A DNA stretch of 64,000 nt. Origin: Ganoderma boninense (lineage: Eukaryota > Basidiomycota > Agaricomycetes > Polyporales > Polyporaceae). The position numbers were made by a program, and so were the translations under genes. Below are positions 61,060-64,000 of this stretch, in pieces; position 1 is the stretch's first letter, and each line of letters begins with the position of its first letter. The DNA is taken from assembly GCA_002900995.3 (NCBI GenBank), contig CM035312.1, positions 1,949,653 to 2,013,652 on the forward strand, read 5' to 3'. The notes under the pieces are model-generated. The model was not told where the DNA came from and did not search any database. It worked only from the letters and a program-made list of their open reading frames with translations.

Positions 61060-63536
61060 ATGGAAAGTTATCCATTGGCTTTAGGCATACAGCCAAAATC
61101 CTCCGACTCCAGCGAGAGGTTTAGAAGCGGAAACGAAGCCGATGCAGTAAGCACACTTGTTTGTGTGACTGAGATGTAAGTAAACAGAGGTCCTGGGCAG
61201 GCAGCTGAATCACGTTCGACGGGTCATAACGCCCAGTGGGAAGTCCCATCCCGCGAGGTACAGGAGTTCGACATGCCCTTCTCTTATGGGAGTTTCTCAT
61301 CAACCCCTTTCTAGCAAGCCTTGAAGGAATATTCGGAATCGTATACAGAACAGACCAAAACCAAAGCATGGAAGAAGACCGCTGAGATCGTCAAGGAGTA
61401 CAGCGATGAGAAGATCGAACGGTGGATAGCCGAGATGGACAACCTACTTGTTTTCGTGCGTCTTAGTTATATGCACCTCTTTGTTTTCAGCCATTCATCT
61501 CGGCCTTCTCCCTTGCTTAGTCCGGTCTGTTCTCCGCCGTCGTCACGACATTTGTTGCGCAGACGTACCCCCTCTTGCAGCCCGATGCTCCAGATCAAAC
61601 TGCCGCCATCTTGCAACAGATATCTCTCCAACTCTCCAGTTTCTCCGTAAACCAGCCTTTCGTAAATTCTACTCAGCCTGCATTCGTTAGTACCTTGGCT
61701 GATACTGCAACCCCTGCGGTCTCCTCTTCGACGGTGACCCTCAATATCCTGTGGTTCGTTTCCCTCATCCTCAGCCTCTCCGCTGCACTTGTCGCCATCA
61801 TGGTCAAGCAATGGCTGAGCGAGTACCACTCCGGCCTCTCCGGTATTTCCCAGGACATTGCGCGCCTGCGTCAATACCGGCTCAACAACTTGGCGAAGTG
61901 GCATGTCGCTGCAATCGTAGGAGCGCTCCCGGTGGTACTACAGCTCTCGCTAGTCCTCTTCTTCGTGGGCCTACTTGTCTTGCTTCGAGACCTCCACCCT
62001 ACCATCGCGAAGGTCTCTTCAGGTCTGGTCGCGATCACGTTCATAATCATGGGCGGCACGATCCTCCTTCCGGTGCTCTGGAGCGACTGCTGCTACCTTT
62101 CCAGCCCCGCATACTTCACAGCCACAGTGGTTCACAACACGCTCTATGGCGTGAAGCACTACCTGGACTATATTATACGCACACCGCTTTTCATCTACGA
62201 CCCTTCTCGTGGTTCCTCTCGCCTTCGCCGGACGCTGGGCAAGATCCACGACTTTTATATGCGCCACATAGACAACAAGTTCCACCGCGGCTTCATGATG
62301 TGGTCGCTCAGGGAGCGCGACATCGTTCGCTCCTCCGCAGCGCCCCTCGACGCAGACATGATCTTCTTGGCATACTCGTACAACTCCGACTTGCGGTACT
62401 TGTCCGAGACGGCCGCGACGAACCTCATCACGCTCCCGCCTGCAGTGGCCATCCGGTGCTTTAGGCGGCTTGCCTTGCGCATCCACACAGACTTTGGCTC
62501 CCTTCGTGGAAAAATGTTGCGCATCGATGCGCAGATGCCGTACGCCGCGGCGCAGTCGTACAAATTCTGGATTGCCGCCATGTATCAAGCGATGTACCTG
62601 CCAGAAGCTCTCTCGCGCCCCATTAAATTCCTCAGTGCCACATTCAACCCTCCGCCTGGTGAGTTCTCATAGGATATTAGTCACGGTGTTGAGTGTTGCT
62701 TACAGGATGGAAATTCAGGAACACGAGAAACGGACTCCGGACAAGAGAAAGCGAAAGGTGTTGGACCCGAAGCTATACCGAAAGCACCAATCCCATGGGC
62801 TGTGAGCCGCCATAGTAAGTTATGCTCAGATGCTTCGAGAGGCCCAGATCTGATGCTATCCGATGCACGCCGTCGCACTTAGTGCCCACCGCCATTGAGC
62901 TTCTGTTGCACCGCCAGAGAACCCATACAGGTCCTATAAAGCTAACCCGAGTCCTCGGCGAGAGGCTGTTCAACACCATTGCTCTCTTGCTGCGCTGCTG
63001 TACGACGTCGCTCGCATCTCCAGACACCACCGGAGCCACTGGCAAAGAGGCGGAGGTCTTCGCAAGCATGCGTTTCGCCGTCACGCGATTGACGAGCAGT
63101 CTTCCACAGCAGCAGTGCTGGAGTTCAGAGATGCTGTCCTGCGTACAGGCGATCCTCCGAGAGCTCCATCGGTCAGCGCCGCATCTCCTCGCGGATGAGT
63201 TGCTCGATACGGCAGCGACTACCGCGCGTGGCGCGCGGACAAGTGCAAATGCGCAGGAGGTTTCGGAGGCAGCTCAACGGCTGGAAGAGGTAGTCGAAGA
63301 GATCCGCGGCAAGCAGCTCGACCCAGCCTCTAGTAAGTGTCATTCGCAGCATACCAGGACGTTACTTCGTGATTACTTACTTTTGGCTGCCATCCGTAGC
63401 GAGCACCGTAGCGCTCATAGCGTCTCCAGATTGCGAGTGTGAGCATTGCGATGAGGTCTGGTACGTTGAAGGAGAGCGCAGAGTCTTCGAAAAGCACTTT
63501 GGTGGTTTTATGATGACGAGCCAAAAATTATATTAG
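61060..63536 (+). CDS. DUF6535 multi-pass membrane protein, one frame break
   Basis: Agaricomycete-specific membrane protein family of unknown function. Exons: 61060-61146, 61315-61455, 61521-62658, 62706-62814, 62883-63332, 63400-63536; about 685 residues. Seen: pre-domain helix KIERWIAEMDNLLVF, then the DUF6535 core SGLFSAVVTTFVAQTYPLLQ, NILWFVSLILSLSAALVAIM, KQWLSEY, RLRQYRLNNL, LPVVLQLSLVLFFVGLLVLL and ITFIIMGGTILLPVLW, followed by a helical cytosolic part. Starting at MESYPL joins in phase to QALKEYS by a 168-base intron. Exon 3 ends one base out of phase for the well-reading exon 4 (TDSGQEKAKGVGPEAIPKAP); a surplus G at 62658-62660 would explain it. Confidence 0.85.
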
Positions 63537-63973
63537 GAGCCTTATCTTATATAGGGAAATATTGCCAATCCTCTACGATGGCAAGGCAGCTGCCAGTATT
63601 CATGAGGCGACAAGGGAGTTGCTGTATCAGCAATTGGTCCCAGGGCGGGGGATCCCAACCCTCACGAATAGATGGTGCCGGCACAATCAAACCTTGCATT
63701 CACTGCATGTGGTAGATCAACAAACCATGTACGCCAAGTGAGACGTAACTTGCGCCCAAGGAGACAGTTTTCTCACACATCTCTCCTATATAACGGTGCA
63801 CTGCTGGTTCAAATTTCAACCGCGAGCAGTAGCTTGTCACGCACAACCACTCAGCAACGGACAACTTTCCAGCACGAAGAAGTAATCTGATTCAGGTGAG
63901 AACTACGAGTTTCATAGGCCTTGTCGACCGACGGTGCACCATATTAACTTCAACTTGCACACTCCTCGACACA
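63537..63973 (+). promoter_or_regulatory. Promoter and leader of a gene beyond the right edge
   Basis: TATATAA at 63788-63794 on the plus strand. About 100 bases on is a possible leader-intron donor (GTGAGA near 63896). Confidence 0.4.
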
Positions 63974-64000
63974 ATGGTAGACTTCCACAACTGCTATTCT
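63974..64000 (+). CDS. Possible start of a gene cut by the window edge
   Basis: ATG in a good context (ACACAATGG) opens a frame of nine codons to the window end, downstream of a TATA box. Too short to identify. Confidence 0.25.

Noticed and set aside
60864..61083. Alternative upstream start of the DUF6535 gene
   Set aside because: Joining it to the domain needs a weak donor GTTATC; the start at 61060 splices in phase with good sites.

Overview
This is nuclear DNA of a filamentous basidiomycete, most likely an Agaricomycete and perhaps Polyporales. Most genes are interrupted by many 48-80 base GT-AG introns. Genes are dense on both strands, coding regions are GC-rich, and leaders before start codons are C/T-rich. 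ATP-citrate lyase is one fused polypeptide, as in basidiomycetes and animals and unlike ascomycetes. The DUF6535, DUF1275, F-box and fungal 7TM families also fit. I cannot name the species. All exon models were built by hand from splice motifs, reading phase and family knowledge.

Left third (1-18.3 kb): the 5' part of glucose-6-phosphate isomerase runs off the left edge. It is followed by an extended SDR reductase, a tRNA-Gln with a short intron, ATP-citrate lyase, a DUF1275 membrane protein, and a head-to-head pair of genes resembling Cyt-type delta-endotoxins (volvatoxin-like pore formers).

Middle (18.8-43.3 kb): a single-pass membrane protein with a cytoplasmic PPxY tail, a small retroposed insertion (poly-A tail and 15-base target duplication), a cytochrome P450 with one frame break, an intact HIT protein, a seven-helix membrane protein, and a decayed P450. 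Then come two tandem SDR reductases with the same exon lengths as the one at 3-4 kb, a secreted SGNH hydrolase, two F-box genes sharing a promoter region, and an endopolygalacturonase in 14 exons.

Right third (44-64 kb): mostly housekeeping and regulatory genes in divergent pairs. These are two long disordered proteins, the scavenger decapping enzyme DcpS with two GC-AG introns, a calcineurin-like phosphoesterase, another F-box gene, mitochondrial ribosomal protein S8, a membrane-anchored J-domain protein, and a DUF6535 membrane protein. The 5' leader of a further gene may begin at the right edge.

Functional sense: the window mixes central carbon metabolism (GPI, ATP-citrate lyase), RNA turnover (DcpS), mitochondrial function, and accessory genes for lifestyle (pectin breakdown, P450/SDR chemistry, putative defence proteins). 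Several genes, including conserved ones (MRPS8, DcpS), carry single-base frame breaks, often in short homopolymers. This suggests uncorrected sequence indels, and frame breaks elsewhere in the window should be read with that in mind. I did not find a convincing new multi-gene system. The strongest leads are the paired Cyt-like genes, the dispersed SDR paralogs, and the retroposed insertion.
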